DNA from: Sporosarcina koreensis
Lineage (GTDB): Bacteria; Bacillota; Bacilli; Bacillales_A; Planococcaceae
NCBI RefSeq assembly: GCF_000826145.2
Contig: NZ_LN651337.1
Location: 685,774 to 749,773, forward strand
Direction: 5' to 3'
DNA: 64,000 nucleotides
Every line of letters starts with the position of its first letter. The first letter of the stretch is position 1. The translations under genes were made by a program, and so were the position numbers. Below, piece by piece: positions 17,251 to 26,296 of this stretch. The notes beneath the pieces were generated by a model. It saw nothing but the letters and a program-made list of their open reading frames with translations, was not told where the DNA came from and searched no databases.

Positions 17251-18016
17251 CGGTTCCCATGCCCCCTTTCTGATGCAGGAGACGAACAGGATGGCCGTAC
17301 CACGTCGACAGGTCACGATCCCCGAGCTTTGCGAAATCCCGGCGTCCGCCGTGGAAATGCATCGTCCGGTTCAGGCAGGCGACGTGTGACGCCAAGTCCG
17401 TGACCAGATCGATTTCATGGGAAACCAAAATTATCGCGATTCCCGAGTCACGATTCAGCCGCTCCAGCATAGTATAGAAAGAAGCCGAGTTTTGCTGGTC
17501 GATTCCGACTGTCGGCTCATCCATGATCAGAAGTGCCGGCTGTGCAGCGAGAGCGCGGGCGATGAATACCCGCTGCTGCTGGCCGCCGGAGAGTTCTCGG
17601 ATATTGCGGGCGGCGAAATCCGCCATCCCGACTTGCTGCAATGCAGTGATTGCCGCCTCAGTATCCTCTTTTGTAAACCGTTTGAAGAGCCCTCTTTTCT
17701 TGGTCAGACCGCTCCTCACCACTTCGAGCACCGTTGCCGGAAACCCGCTGTTGAACGAGTTGGCCTTTTGCGACACATAGCCGATCCGCTCTTTGCGATC
17801 GGCGGAGCCTGCAGGCCGGCCGAACAGCTCGATCGTACCGCTTCCCGGCTTCATAAGGCCGAGCAGCAGTTTGATGAGCGTGGATTTCCCTGAACCGTTC
17901 GGGCCGATCAGCGCCCAGAATTCTCCCGGCTCCACGGAGAATGTAATATCTTTCAAGACAGTCGAACTGCCATAACTGAACGAGACATCTGTCAGTTTCA
18001 CTAAACTCTCTGGCAT
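17243..18016 (-). CDS. znuC: ZnuC, zinc ABC transporter ATP-binding protein
   Basis: 257 residues. Walker A GPNGSGKST (about 38-46), Q-loop YVSQKAN, signature RELSGGQQQR (about 137-146), Walker B LLIMDEPT (about 158-165) and switch His in ILVSHEID. It energises zinc import through ZnuB. First gene of znuC-znuB-zur, read from a strong promoter overlapped by a Zur box. SD AGAAGGATG. Confidence 0.9.
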   Translation of the reverse strand: MPESLVKLTDVSFSYGSSTVLKDITFSVEPGEFWALIGPNGSGKSTLIKLLLGLMKPGSGTIELFGRPAGSADRKERIGYVSQKANSFNSGFPATVLEVVRSGLTKKRGLFKRFTKEDTEAAITALQQVGMADFAARNIRELSGGQQQRVFIARALAAQPALLIMDEPTVGIDQQNSASFYTMLERLNRDSGIAIILVSHEIDLVTDLASHVACLNRTMHFHGGRRDFAKLGDRDLSTWYGHPVRLLHQKGGMGTDD

Positions 18017-18036
18017 ACCATCATCCTTCTATTAAA

Positions 18037-18051
18037 TAGTAACGGTTACGA
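18037..18051 (-). promoter_or_regulatory. Zur box over the znuC-znuB-zur start
   Basis: Minus strand TCGTAACCGTTACTA, a 7-1-7 inverted repeat matching the B. subtilis Zur consensus TCGTAATnATTACGA at 11 of 14 fixed positions. It sits just downstream of the -10, where a bound repressor would block initiation. Confidence 0.75.
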
Positions 18052-18062
18052 TTACTCGTCTG

Positions 18063-18091
18063 ATTATATACGATTGGCCGTTCGCTGACAA
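18063..18091 (-). promoter_or_regulatory. SigA promoter of znuC-znuB-zur
   Basis: Minus strand TTGTCA-17-TATAAT, near perfect. Confidence 0.8.
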
Positions 18092-18115
18092 ATAAAAAGA
18101 AAGTTGGGTGGCATA

Positions 18116-18364
18116 TTGGATTATACAAAGTTATTGCTGGAGATGAAGAAACGGTCGGATGAAGACATGTTCAAGCTGTCCCGGAGTTATGGACTGGATT
18201 TCTCCGTAGAAGAAATCCGTCAGCTCCGGCCGCTGCTGGATGAAATATCGATGCATTGGATCCTGACGGGCGTCCCGGAGACATTCGTATCGAAAGTGTC
18301 TAATGTCATCGGGGAACAGCGCACCCATCAGATCCTTGAAAACTATCTGAACATGAAAAAGTGA
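18116..18364 (+). CDS. yqfT: DUF2624 protein YqfT
   Basis: About 82 residues, all helical and soluble, with the DUF2624 pattern YGLDFSVEEIRQLRPLLDE and a C-terminal KVSNVIGEQRTHQILENYL. Function unknown. In B. subtilis yqfT also lies between the zinc genes and nfo. The start is not certain: TTG 18116 has GGGTGG four bases upstream, while TTG 18104 would add four residues but has no spaced SD. Confidence 0.65.
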   Translation: MDYTKLLLEMKKRSDEDMFKLSRSYGLDFSVEEIRQLRPLLDEISMHWILTGVPETFVSKVSNVIGEQRTHQILENYLNMKK

Positions 18365-18403
18365 ACAGGAGGCCCTCCCTCAGCCGGGATGGGCCTCCTG
18401 TTC
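18364..18403. terminator. bidirectional terminator between yqfT and nfo
   Basis: AACAGGAGGCCC pairs with GGGCCTCCTGTT; the loop contains CTCCCTCAGCCGGGAT. The flanking A/T runs are short. Confidence 0.65.
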
Positions 18404-18412
18404 TGATGAAAT

Positions 18413-19330
18413 TCATACGTCTGATGCTTCACCGAGAAGAGCATCCCTGTGCGCAGTCGTGAACTCACCGCTTCTCAGCATGCTGATCTCTTCTTTATAA
18501 GGCGCTGTCTTATTCTTCTTATCCACTCCGATGAACGGCGTTTCCAGGATCTTCGGAACCGATTTGAAAGAAGGATGATGGACGATGTAATGGAGCGGTT
18601 CGAATCCGATGTGGCCAAAACCGATATTCTCATGGCGGTCCTTCCCCGCCCCGCGCACATTTTTGCTGTCATTCACATGGATGACAGAAATGCGGTCCCG
18701 CCCGATGAAGTGATCGAATTCTTCCAGCACACCTTCGAAGTCATTGACGATATCGTACCCCGCGTCATGCACGTGGCACGTATCGAAGCAGACTGAAAGG
18801 CGCTCGTTATTTTTCACGCCATCGATGATGCGGGCAAGTTCTGCAAAACTGCGGCCGCATTCCGTTCCTTTGCCGGCCATCGTTTCAAGTGCAATCCTGA
18901 CAGTTGAATCCGACGATAGGACCTCATCCAGCCCTTCGATGATCTTGGCGATCCCCTTGTCCGTCCCTTCCCCTACATGGGCACCTGGATGGAGAACGAT
19001 CTGATCCGCGCCGAGCGCTGCGGTCCGTTCGATCTCGGACTGCAGGAAATCGACACCTAACCGGAATGTCTCCGGTTTCACAGTGTTTGCAATATTGATG
19101 ATATACGGGGCATGGACGACCATCGAGGACAGTCCGTTCGCTTCCATATGTGCACGGCCTGCGTCGATGTTCAGTTCATCGATGGCTTTCCGGCGCGTAT
19201 TCTGAGGTGCTCCTGTATAGATCATGAATGTGGAGGATCCGAAAGCGGCTGCATCCTTGCTTGAACCGAGCAGCATCTCTTTCCCACTCATGGATACATG
19301 CGATCCGATTAAAATTGGCTGTTCTGTCAT
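18413..19330 (-). CDS. nfo: endonuclease IV
   Basis: 305 residues, AP endonuclease of base excision repair that cuts 5' to abasic sites. TIM-barrel signatures include [13 protein letters not shown] at the N-terminus, VLHPGAHVG (about 115), ALETMAGKG (about 151), [13 protein letters not shown] (about 184), HVNDSK (about 224) and [11 protein letters not shown] (about 236), giving the three-zinc ligand set. Start overlaps the cshB stop by four bases, so both are one operon, as in B. subtilis (yqfR-yqfS). Confidence 0.95.
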   Translation of the reverse strand: MTEQPILIGSHVSMSGKEMLLGSSKDAAAFGSSTFMIYTGAPQNTRRKAIDELNIDAGRAHMEANGLSSMVVHAPYIINIANTVKPETFRLGVDFLQSEIERTAALGADQIVLHPGAHVGEGTDKGIAKIIEGLDEVLSSDSTVRIALETMAGKGTECGRSFAELARIIDGVKNNERLSVCFDTCHVHDAGYDIVNDFEGVLEEFDHFIGRDRISVIHVNDSKNVRGAGKDRHENIGFGHIGFEPLHYIVHHPSFKSVPKILETPFIGVDKKNKTAPYKEEISMLRSGEFTTAHRDALLGEASDV

Positions 19331-20622
19331 TTTTTCTTCGTCAGTCTCCTTTGCCGTTTTTTGAACCGTTCCACTTCCTGAGCGCGTTTCTTTTTATAGC
19401 CGGGTTTCACTTTTGTTGGTTTTTTGATCATCGCGGCGGCTTTCTTATCGATTTCATCCTGCTCTTTCGGGCGGTTCTTCCTGGAATGGCGTTCTTTCAG
19501 CTGCACCCATTCACCGTTCTTCACATCTTCATGGACGAACGGCACGCCGAGTTTCTCGATTTTGACGATCGCATCGTCTTCGGATGGGTCGTAGAGTGTG
19601 ATGGCAATCCCTTCTAAGCCCGCACGTGCCGTCCTGCCGACACGGTGAATGTAGAATTCAAGGTCTTCGGGGAGCTCATAATTGATGACATGGCTGACCC
19701 CGGGGATGTCGATTCCGCGTGCTGCGAGATCGGTCGCCACGATGAATTGGTACTCCAGGTCACGGATCTGCTTCATCATCCGTGTTCTTTCCCGGGCATT
19801 CAGGTCACCGTGCAGTTTCCCGGTCTTAATGCCCTGGCCCGAAAGGTAGGATGCCAGTTCGTCCGCATTCTGTTTCGTATTGGTGAAGATGATCGCAAGG
19901 TATGGGTTGATGCTTCCAAGTACCTGGACAAGTTTCTTCCTCCGGTCCATCCCCCGTACGGGCACGAGTGAATAATGCATCCCTTCCGTCAGCGGCTTTT
20001 TCGCATCGAGCTGGACGTGCATCGGTGAATCCATGTATTTCCCGAGGAAAGGTTTCAGTTTTTCAGGAATGGTCGCAGAAAAGACGTACATTTCCAGATC
20101 ATTCGGCATTCTGGAAGCGAATTGATCGATATCTTCGATGAACCCCATGTCGAATGCGAGGTCGGCCTCATCGATCACCAGGATGCTGGCTGTATGGATT
20201 GCGAGGGATCCCGTCTCGGCCATATCCCGGATCCGTCCCGGCGTTCCGATCACGATGTGCGGATTGGATTTCAGCTTGTCCGCGGATCGTTTCTTATCCG
20301 TCCCGCCGATCAGGAGAAGGGAGCGGATTCCGGAGTTTTCCGTGAGCTTCTTCAATTCGTCGGACAGCTGGATTGCAAGTTCCCGTGTAGGTGCGGTGAT
20401 CACTGCCTGCAGCTGGTCTTCATTTGGAATGATGCGCTCTGCAATCGGAATCAGGAAACTATGCGACTTCCCTGTTCCTGTATGTGCCTGTCCGATTGCG
20501 CTCGTCCCTTTCAGGATCAGCGGGATCATCTCTTTCTGTATGGGAGTGGGACTTGTGAATCCGAGTGATTCGATCGCGTCGCGAAGGAATAGCTTGAATT
20601 GGTAATCAGTGTATCTAGACAT
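19327..20622 (-). CDS. cshB: CshB-type DEAD-box RNA helicase
   Basis: 431 residues. All helicase motifs are visible: Q motif ([12 protein letters not shown]), motif I AHTGTGKS (about 42), DEAD box VIDEADLAF (about 150), SAT (about 182), and motif [12 protein letters not shown] (about 328). The C-terminal tail (about 375-431) is very rich in Lys and Arg, typical of RNA-binding extensions. In B. subtilis CshB works in cold adaptation and RNA metabolism. Position and partner (nfo) fit yqfR. An extended -10 promoter lies upstream. Confidence 0.9.
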   Translation of the reverse strand: MSRYTDYQFKLFLRDAIESLGFTSPTPIQKEMIPLILKGTSAIGQAHTGTGKSHSFLIPIAERIIPNEDQLQAVITAPTRELAIQLSDELKKLTENSGIRSLLLIGGTDKKRSADKLKSNPHIVIGTPGRIRDMAETGSLAIHTASILVIDEADLAFDMGFIEDIDQFASRMPNDLEMYVFSATIPEKLKPFLGKYMDSPMHVQLDAKKPLTEGMHYSLVPVRGMDRRKKLVQVLGSINPYLAIIFTNTKQNADELASYLSGQGIKTGKLHGDLNARERTRMMKQIRDLEYQFIVATDLAARGIDIPGVSHVINYELPEDLEFYIHRVGRTARAGLEGIAITLYDPSEDDAIVKIEKLGVPFVHEDVKNGEWVQLKERHSRKNRPKEQDEIDKKAAAMIKKPTKVKPGYKKKRAQEVERFKKRQRRLTKKK

Positions 20623-20648
20623 GTTCGATGTCCTCCTATCATTCGTTC

Positions 20649-20657
20649 ATTGTAGCA
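20649..20657 (-). promoter_or_regulatory. extended -10 promoter of cshB
   Basis: Minus strand TGC-TACAAT, an extended -10. No convincing -35 was found. The SD AGGAGG follows about 15 bases on. Confidence 0.4.
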
Positions 20658-20666
20658 TGAAATGGT

Positions 20667-20695
20667 GACGTCTGTTCGTTTTTTCGCATAGGATA
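20667..20695 (+). promoter_or_regulatory. candidate SigK-type promoter of yqfQ
   Basis: GAC at 20667-20669, 17 bp, then CATAGGATA, matching the SigK pattern AC...CATAnnnTA. It is divergent from, and close to, the cshB promoter. Short patterns like this occur by chance. Confidence 0.3.
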
Positions 20696-20732
20696 CCGTA
20701 TAAAGCCAGTATGCTTCAGAAAGGAGTCTGTT

Positions 20733-21215
20733 ATGAGATATCAGTCGTTTTATCCATTTGCGAACCAGCAGCGCTACGCACAGGCAAGTCCGCAGCCTTA
20801 TCAGCAGTCTATCCAGCAGCACCAGCCATATACGCCTCAGTCCCAGCCAGGACAGCCGGATCAGCAGAATGCATTTCAGGGGTTTTCCCCTTTCAGCATG
20901 AACCATCTGATGGGAGGAGCGCCCCAGCAGCCCGGAAATGCTCCGCAGGCCCGCGGATCTTCAAAACCGGAGATGTATATGGAGACCGCCAACCGTCTCA
21001 TCACGACAGTCCAGCAGTATGCCCCGATCGTCCAGCAGTTTGCACCGATGATCCAGAACATCCCGGCGATGTGGAAGCTGTATCGCGGGTTCCAGTCCCT
21101 GCCTGATACGGGCGCTGCAGCAAGTGCCGCAAGTGCTGCCTCATCGGTGAACCGGACGGCAGCTGCAGCCGGACCGCGGCCTTCTGTTCCAAAAGTGTTC
21201 CAGCCACCGATCTAA
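20733..21215 (+). CDS. yqfQ: YqfQ/VrrA-family Gln- and Pro-rich protein
   Basis: 160 residues. The N-terminal 55 residues are low-complexity and rich in Gln, Pro and Tyr (SPQPYQQSIQQHQPY). A conserved middle block (about 75-115) reads METANRLITTVQQYAPIVQQF and IPAMWKLYRGF. The C-terminus is Ala/Ser-rich. This is the layout of YqfQ and of the variable-repeat VrrA protein of Bacillus anthracis; spore-coat association has been proposed for such proteins, but nothing here proves it. SD AGAAAGGAG. The upstream region has a possible SigK promoter, which would fit a sporulation role. Confidence 0.7.
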   Translation: MRYQSFYPFANQQRYAQASPQPYQQSIQQHQPYTPQSQPGQPDQQNAFQGFSPFSMNHLMGGAPQQPGNAPQARGSSKPEMYMETANRLITTVQQYAPIVQQFAPMIQNIPAMWKLYRGFQSLPDTGAAASAASAASSVNRTAAAAGPRPSVPKVFQPPI

Positions 21216-21219
21216 GACT

Positions 21220-21248
21220 TTGAACCTTTCCCTCAACTCCGCTATAAT
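21220..21248 (+). promoter_or_regulatory. SigA promoter of ispH
   Basis: TTGAAC-17-TATAAT, close to consensus; 33 bp before the ispH start. Confidence 0.75.
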
Positions 21249-21281
21249 GGACTGTAGATCCCTTTAGAGGAGTGAACGTAA

Positions 21282-22253
21282 ATGGAAGTATTGAAGATTT
21301 CCCCGAGGGGCTACTGCTACGGGGTCGTCGATGCAATGGTTATCGCGAGGAATGCGGCACTCGACGAATCGCTGCCGAGACCGATTTATATATTAGGCAT
21401 GATTGTCCATAACAAGCACGTGACCGATGCATTCGAAGAGGACGGCATCATTACACTTGAAGGGAACAACCGGCTGGATATTCTGAGCCAGGTGGAAAAA
21501 GGAACAGTCATTTTTACCGCGCATGGCGTCTCCCCCGAAGTACGGGAGCTGGCAAGAAAGAAGGGCCTTGTTTCAATTGATGCGACGTGCCCGGATGTCA
21601 CTGTCACACATGACCTGATCCGCGAGAAGACAGCCGACGGATATGAAATCATCTATATCGGCAAATCGCATCACCCGGAACCTGAAGGCGCCCTCGGTGT
21701 CGCTCCGGGGAAAGTGCATTTAGTTGAAAATACGGCAGACATCGAAAACCTCGATCTGCACAATGATAAGCTGCTGGTCACGAACCAGACGACCATGAGC
21801 CAGTGGGATGTCGCCCACATGATGGAGCTGCTGAAAGAGAAGTTTCCCCAGATCGAAGTGCACAAGGAAATCTGCATGGCGACCCAGGTACGGCAGGAAG
21901 CTGTCGCAGAGCAGGCGGGCGAGGCCGAGCTGCTCATCGTTGTCGGGGATCCGAAAAGCAACAACTCAAACCGTCTGACACAAGTGTCGGTCGAGATCGC
22001 CGGAACCCCTTCCTACAGGATCTCTGACGTTTCCGAAATCCAGCTGGAATGGCTCGAAGGCGTCGAGCGTGTAGCTGTGACTGCAGGTGCTTCCACGCCG
22101 ACACTGATTGTCCGGGAAGTTATTGAATTCCTCACGAAGTACAACCCTGAAGACCCATCGACGCACAGTGCGGAACGGAAATTCGAACTCAGCCGTCTTC
22201 TTCCGAAAATCAAGAAACCGACGCCTGTCACACGGATCGAACCGTACGTTTAA
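21282..22253 (+). CDS. ispH: IspH, 4-hydroxy-3-methylbut-2-enyl diphosphate reductase
   Basis: 323 residues; last enzyme of the MEP pathway, giving IPP and DMAPP. The three iron-sulfur cysteines are in GYCYGV (Cys12), DATCPDVT (about 106) and KEICMATQ (about 197). The substrate-binding HGVSPEV, KSHHPE and TTMSQW stretches are present. Cytoplasmic and monocistronic, with a near-consensus promoter and a strong terminator. The Lys-rich C-terminus is a little extended. Confidence 0.95.
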   Translation: MEVLKISPRGYCYGVVDAMVIARNAALDESLPRPIYILGMIVHNKHVTDAFEEDGIITLEGNNRLDILSQVEKGTVIFTAHGVSPEVRELARKKGLVSIDATCPDVTVTHDLIREKTADGYEIIYIGKSHHPEPEGALGVAPGKVHLVENTADIENLDLHNDKLLVTNQTTMSQWDVAHMMELLKEKFPQIEVHKEICMATQVRQEAVAEQAGEAELLIVVGDPKSNNSNRLTQVSVEIAGTPSYRISDVSEIQLEWLEGVERVAVTAGASTPTLIVREVIEFLTKYNPEDPSTHSAERKFELSRLLPKIKKPTPVTRIEPYV

Positions 22254-22258
22254 ACTCC

Positions 22259-22311
22259 AAAAAGGCTGTTGCCGGCCCGTCAGTCCGCTGACGGTCAGTA
22301 ACAGCCTTTTC
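22259..22311 (+). terminator. terminator after ispH
   Basis: AAAAGGCTGTT/AACAGCCTTTT outer stem and CCGTCAG/CTGACGG inner stem. The A-run before it could also serve the convergent yqfO. Confidence 0.8.
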
Positions 22312-22334
22312 CTTTGTCTTCTGCCGGCATTCGC

Positions 22335-23144
22335 TCAGATGAAGGTGAAGGGTTCTGTGCGGATTTGGGACTCGAGGAATTCAACATCGTACGTTTCAGC
22401 TTCGCAGAGGCGTGTCATTTTTTCCGCAACGCCGCGGATCATCACTTTCTCGACGTTATGGCCGGGATCGACGATGCACAGATCGATGGCTTCAGCGTCC
22501 TGTGCTGTATGGTAATACATATCTCCGGTCACGAGCACGTCAGAACCTGCCCGTTTCGCCGCATGGATATACTTGTTCCCATCTCCTCCGAGAACGCCGA
22601 CTTTCCGCACAGTCCGCTCCGTGTCTCCAACGACGCGGACCATCGGAACATCCAGGCATTCCTTCACATGCTCGGCAAACTCCCTCAATGTCATGTTGTC
22701 CGGCAGCTTCCCTACTCGGCCGAGGCCCATTGCTTCGCCCGTCCCCTCTTCCGTCTTCTGCAGGATTTCCAGATCGGCGAGTCCCAGTTTCTGTGCAAGC
22801 AGGTCATTCACGCCGCCGATTGCGATATCAAGGTTCGTATGGGCGGTATAGACCGAGATATCATTCTTCAGGCACAGCTCGATCATCCGGCCTTGCGGTG
22901 TGTCTGTCCAGATATGCTTAGCCGGCCGGAATAGGGGCGGATGGTGCGCGAGTATCAAAGCCGCCCCCCTGCCGATCGCCTCTTCGACAACCTGCTCATT
23001 CACGTCCAGTGTCACAAGCACTTTTTCCACCCTTCGGTTCAGCCGGCCGATGTGCAAACCGACGGGATCGCCTTCCATCGCAAGCCTTCTAGGTGACCAT
23101 GACTCGAACAATTGTATGATTTCATGACCGTTGACCTTCTTCAA
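22335..23144 (-). CDS. yqfO: Nif3-like dinuclear metal protein YqfO, short form
   Basis: 269 residues. Nif3 family with the conserved metal-binding stretches LAHHPPLFRP (about 64), YTAHTNLDIA (about 100) and the C-terminal TGDMYYHTAQDA and DPGHNVEK. B. subtilis YqfO is about 100 residues longer because of an inserted PII/CutA-like domain; here the sequence passes straight from RVGKLPDNMTLREF to the second half, so the insert is absent, as in E. coli YbgI. Function is still debated (often annotated GTP cyclohydrolase 1 type 2). TTG start overlaps the trmK stop (TTGA). Confidence 0.85.
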   Translation of the reverse strand: MKKVNGHEIIQLFESWSPRRLAMEGDPVGLHIGRLNRRVEKVLVTLDVNEQVVEEAIGRGAALILAHHPPLFRPAKHIWTDTPQGRMIELCLKNDISVYTAHTNLDIAIGGVNDLLAQKLGLADLEILQKTEEGTGEAMGLGRVGKLPDNMTLREFAEHVKECLDVPMVRVVGDTERTVRKVGVLGGDGNKYIHAAKRAGSDVLVTGDMYYHTAQDAEAIDLCIVDPGHNVEKVMIRGVAEKMTRLCEAETYDVEFLESQIRTEPFTFI

Positions 23145-23839
23145 TCTGTCAGCACCCTTTCGATCAATTCTTTTGTTTCACTCAGCTGCCGGTGCTTTTC
23201 CGAAGCTTCCGGACTTTGTGCGGACGAAGAGAGCCGATCCAGGACGCGGGAGATTTCTGCTGCTTCCCCCTGCCATTTCTCGAGGAACGGCTCTGTCCGT
23301 TCGTTCATGAGGAACGGACCCATGAGCATTTCTTCCGGCGAGTATGCTGCATGTCCGCGTTCCATGGCAAGCACTTCATACAGCTTGCGGTCCTCTTTCA
23401 GGATCGCTTCGCCGATAAGCCGCCAACCGTTCGCAGCGCCCCATTCCCGGATCGCCTTGGCATGGACGTTCGGCTGCAGGATCAGCCGGTTCACGTCCGC
23501 CAGCCGGCCGGCTCCCGCCTCCAGAATGGAAGCGATCAGTGTTCCACCCATCCCTGCAATCGTTACTGTATCCACTCCGTCTTCCGGCATGATCGCCTGG
23601 AGACCGTCTGCAAGACGGACGGTGATCCGGTCACCCAGACCTTCTTTTGCGACGTTCCGTTTTGCCGATTCGTACGGCCCCCGCACGACTTCACCGGCGA
23701 CCGCTTTATCGATCCGGCTGTTCTGTATGAGCCAGCAGGGCAGGTACGCATGGTCGCTGCCAATGTCGGCCAGCACCGACCCCGGCTTAACAAACGATGC
23801 GACACACGCCAGCCGTTCGGATAATCTTTTTGCATTCAT
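23141..23839 (-). CDS. trmK: TrmK, tRNA adenine-22 N1-methyltransferase
   Basis: 232 residues from ATG 23839, chosen because AAAGGTGG lies upstream and homology starts with MNAKRLSERLACVASFV. Rossmann SAM-binding domain with ADIGSDHAYLP (about 22-32), TIAGMGGTL (about 92) and LQPNVHAKAIREW (about 118), followed by a C-terminal coiled-coil pair. Methylates A22 in tRNA. Coupled to yqfO, as in B. subtilis. Confidence 0.88.
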   Translation of the reverse strand: MNAKRLSERLACVASFVKPGSVLADIGSDHAYLPCWLIQNSRIDKAVAGEVVRGPYESAKRNVAKEGLGDRITVRLADGLQAIMPEDGVDTVTIAGMGGTLIASILEAGAGRLADVNRLILQPNVHAKAIREWGAANGWRLIGEAILKEDRKLYEVLAMERGHAAYSPEEMLMGPFLMNERTEPFLEKWQGEAAEISRVLDRLSSSAQSPEASEKHRQLSETKELIERVLTD

Positions 23840-23932
23840 AAATAGTGTTCCACCTTTCGTCATCTGCACATGACGCTGATTCCTACTCCCCATCATATCG
23901 GAAATGGACAGCGGTTGCACGCAGTACCGCAC

Positions 23933-23973
23933 AAAAAAGCGACCGGGAAGTATGGATACCCCCGGTCGCTTTT
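23933..23973 (-). terminator. terminator after cccA
   Basis: Minus strand AAAAGCGACCGGG and CCCGGTCGCTTTTTTG arms around a 12-base loop, nine bases past the cccA stop. Confidence 0.85.
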
Positions 23974-23981
23974 CACATGGA

Positions 23982-24356
23982 TTATTTCAAAGAGAGAATG
24001 TAGTCGACCATGTCGTCGATGTGAGCATCTTCGATAAGTCCACCCGGCATGCCGCCTTTACCATTCTTGATGATTTCATGGAGCTCATCGGCATCTTTGC
24101 CTTCACCGTGCAGGCTCGGCCCAATGTTACCTTCGAGGTTTTCACCATGACATGTAATACATTTCTGCTGAGCGACCGCTTCCGGATCGAAATCACCGGA
24201 ATCTGCGCCTTCGTCTTTCGTACCTTCTTCAGTTGCTTCATCATCCGAACCGGCAATTTCCTTCTGCTGCGGAATCCCGTACAAGGACATGAAGAAAATG
24301 AGTCCGATTCCAAGCGCGAAAATCAGAATATAAGGAACAACAGGATTTTTACCCAA
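23982..24356 (-). CDS. cccA: cytochrome c-550 (CccA), membrane-anchored
   Basis: 124 residues from TTG 24356, preceded by GAAGGAGG. One N-terminal transmembrane anchor (about 6-26), an acidic linker rich in Asp, Glu and Ser, then a small c-type heme domain with CITCH (about 65-69) and the distal Met in GGMPGGL. It carries electrons on the outer face of the membrane, between the bc complex and cytochrome c oxidase. Location between sigA and trmK matches B. subtilis. Confidence 0.92.
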   Translation of the reverse strand: MGKNPVVPYILIFALGIGLIFFMSLYGIPQQKEIAGSDDEATEEGTKDEGADSGDFDPEAVAQQKCITCHGENLEGNIGPSLHGEGKDADELHEIIKNGKGGMPGGLIEDAHIDDMVDYILSLK

Positions 24357-24495
24357 CGAACTAACCTCCTTCACCAGAAACAATTCTGTAGTATATAGTG
24401 CACACATTCATTGTACTGTATTCGCGGCGAAACCGAAAGACTTATCATTCTACTTTTCGATTTTGTGACAATTTCGCCATACTTTGTGAAGATTT

Positions 24496-25638
24496 TCAGC
24501 AGCCGATCTGCCGGGCGATCACCATACGCTGGACTTCGGAAGTTCCCTCCCCGATTTCAAGCAGCTTGGCGTCCCGCATATAGCGCTCGACTTCGTACTC
24601 CCGCATATAGCCATAGCCGCCATGAATCTGGATCGCCTGATCGGCGACTTCCATCGCAATTTCGGACGCATACAGTTTACACATCGCCGCTTCTTTTGTG
24701 AACGGCCTGCCCTGGTCTTTCAGCCAGGCGGCTTTGTACACCATTGTGCGTGCGAGCTCGATCTTCAGCGCCATGTCTGCGAGCTTGAACTGCGTCGCCT
24801 GGAATTCGGACAGCGTCTTACCGAACTGTTTCCGTTCTTTTGAATAGCGGAGGGCCCTGTCATAAGCTGCCTGGGCGATTCCGACAGCCATCGCTCCGAT
24901 TCCGATCCTGCCGCCGTCCAATGTGACAAGGAACTGACGGAAACCGTTCCCTCTCTTGCCGAGCAGGTTTTCTTCCGCCACCCGGACATTATCCAGTACG
25001 AGCTCCGTCGTATTGGATGCGTGAAGCCCCATCTTTTCATAATTGTCGATGATTGTGAACCCGTCCGCATCCGTCGGTACGATGATGGCGCTGATCTCTT
25101 TGCCGCCTGACTCATCCTTCCCTGTAATTGCGGTCAATGCCAGATTCTTTGCATAGCTGGCGTTGGTGATGTACACCTTCGACCCATTGATCGTGAAGGT
25201 GCCGTCTTCCAGCACGGCAGTTGTCTGTGTGCCTCCGGCATCCGAGCCGGCATTCGGTTCTGTCAGACCGAACGCGCCGAACGATGTCCCTTCGCAGATC
25301 GGGCGCAGATATTTCTGCTTCTGCTCTTCCGTCCCGAACAGATTGAGCGGCGCACCGCCAAGTGAAATATGTGCGGAGTATGTAATCCCTGTCGAAGCAC
25401 AGGCACGGCTCAGCTCTTCCGTGACAATTGCAAAACTGGTCGTATCCGCACCGGCGCCCCCATACTCCTCCGAAAACGGCAGGCCCATCATCCCCATGTC
25501 TGAAAGTTTGCGGAAAATCTCTTTCGGAAACTCATTTGTACGGTCCCGTTCAATCGCGCCGGGAGCGACTTCCTCACTGGCGAATTCCCGGATCGTCTTC
25601 TGTATCATCTGCTGTTCTTCAGTTAAGTTAAAATCCAT
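24496..25638 (-). CDS. acyl-CoA dehydrogenase
   Basis: 380 residues, full-length FAD enzyme of fatty or branched-chain acyl-CoA oxidation. Visible are the FAD/substrate motifs FGAFGLTEPNAGSDAGG (about 126) and YITNASYA, the catalytic glutamate region YEVERYMRDAKL (about 350) and the tail IGEGTSEVQRMVIARQI. It is closest in pattern to short/branched-chain (butyryl- or isovaleryl-type) enzymes; the substrate cannot be fixed. No electron-transfer flavoprotein or thiolase genes lie nearby. SD AAAGGGGGAA. A TATAAT lies upstream (25674-25679, minus) without a good -35. Not present at this place in B. subtilis. Confidence 0.92.
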   Translation of the reverse strand: MDFNLTEEQQMIQKTIREFASEEVAPGAIERDRTNEFPKEIFRKLSDMGMMGLPFSEEYGGAGADTTSFAIVTEELSRACASTGITYSAHISLGGAPLNLFGTEEQKQKYLRPICEGTSFGAFGLTEPNAGSDAGGTQTTAVLEDGTFTINGSKVYITNASYAKNLALTAITGKDESGGKEISAIIVPTDADGFTIIDNYEKMGLHASNTTELVLDNVRVAEENLLGKRGNGFRQFLVTLDGGRIGIGAMAVGIAQAAYDRALRYSKERKQFGKTLSEFQATQFKLADMALKIELARTMVYKAAWLKDQGRPFTKEAAMCKLYASEIAMEVADQAIQIHGGYGYMREYEVERYMRDAKLLEIGEGTSEVQRMVIARQIGC

Positions 25639-25703
25639 CTCTCATTCCCCCTTTGTGAACGCTTACATGATTCATTATACCGAATTTACGGATAGGTTAA
25701 CAG

Positions 25704-25742
25704 AAAAAAGAATCCCTGCTCAATAGGTCATGAGCAGGAATC
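25704..25742 (-). terminator. terminator after the unnamed membrane gene
   Basis: Minus strand: CCTGCTCA pairs with TGAGCAGG, extended imperfectly by GATT/GATTC, then TTTTTTC. The 5' arm contains the last codons of the gene. Confidence 0.7.
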
Positions 25743-26277
25743 CGATAATCATTAAAAGTCCGGCTGAACCGGAAATCGTGAAATACATCAGTTTCAGAAG
25801 CCGGCCCGCAAACAGCCAAAGGATACTGTTGAGCATCAGCAGACCGAGAAGCAGCATGGTCTCCCCCTCAAAATATGAAAACCATACTTTCAGTGAGAGT
25901 CCGAGAATAAGAAACGCCGCAATTATGTAGGTAAATGGCAGCAGGGAATTCCTGACTGCCTTGCTGGTCATCAGCCGGACTAGCAGCATCGCCGTGAACA
26001 GACAAGTGGCTGCGATTGCTGCCAGCGGATGACTTTTGACGAAAAACAGTACTGCTCCGAGCCCGCCGGCTGCCAGGAGAAGCAGAATCAGTCTGCCGGA
26101 AACGGGAGACCGTTCTTTCTCAAGAACGGACGTCTCTGCCTTCATCTCTTCCTGTCCTTCCGATTCACCCTGGGCGTACAGCGTGATCAGAAAATCACAA
26201 TAATGCTCGGGAAGGAGTCGGTTTTTCTTCCAATACTGTATTTCAGAAATGATGATCCGCTTGCGCTGTGGGTTCAT
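25720..26277 (-). CDS. unnamed membrane protein with five transmembrane helices
   Basis: 185 residues. A charged cytoplasmic N-terminal segment of about 55 residues contains ISEIQYWKKNRLLPEHYCDF, followed by five hydrophobic helices (about 61-80, 84-104, 112-130, 138-157 and 163-184). I do not recognise a named family. It lies 57 bp after sigA, separated by a terminator, and before the acyl-CoA dehydrogenase. SD AGAAGGAGAA precedes the ATG. It seems an addition relative to B. subtilis. Confidence 0.65.
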   Translation of the reverse strand: MNPQRKRIIISEIQYWKKNRLLPEHYCDFLITLYAQGESEGQEEMKAETSVLEKERSPVSGRLILLLLAAGGLGAVLFFVKSHPLAAIAATCLFTAMLLVRLMTSKAVRNSLLPFTYIIAAFLILGLSLKVWFSYFEGETMLLLGLLMLNSILWLFAGRLLKLMYFTISGSAGLLMIIGFLLMTY

Positions 26278-26296
26278 AACCGTTCTCCTTCTCTTT

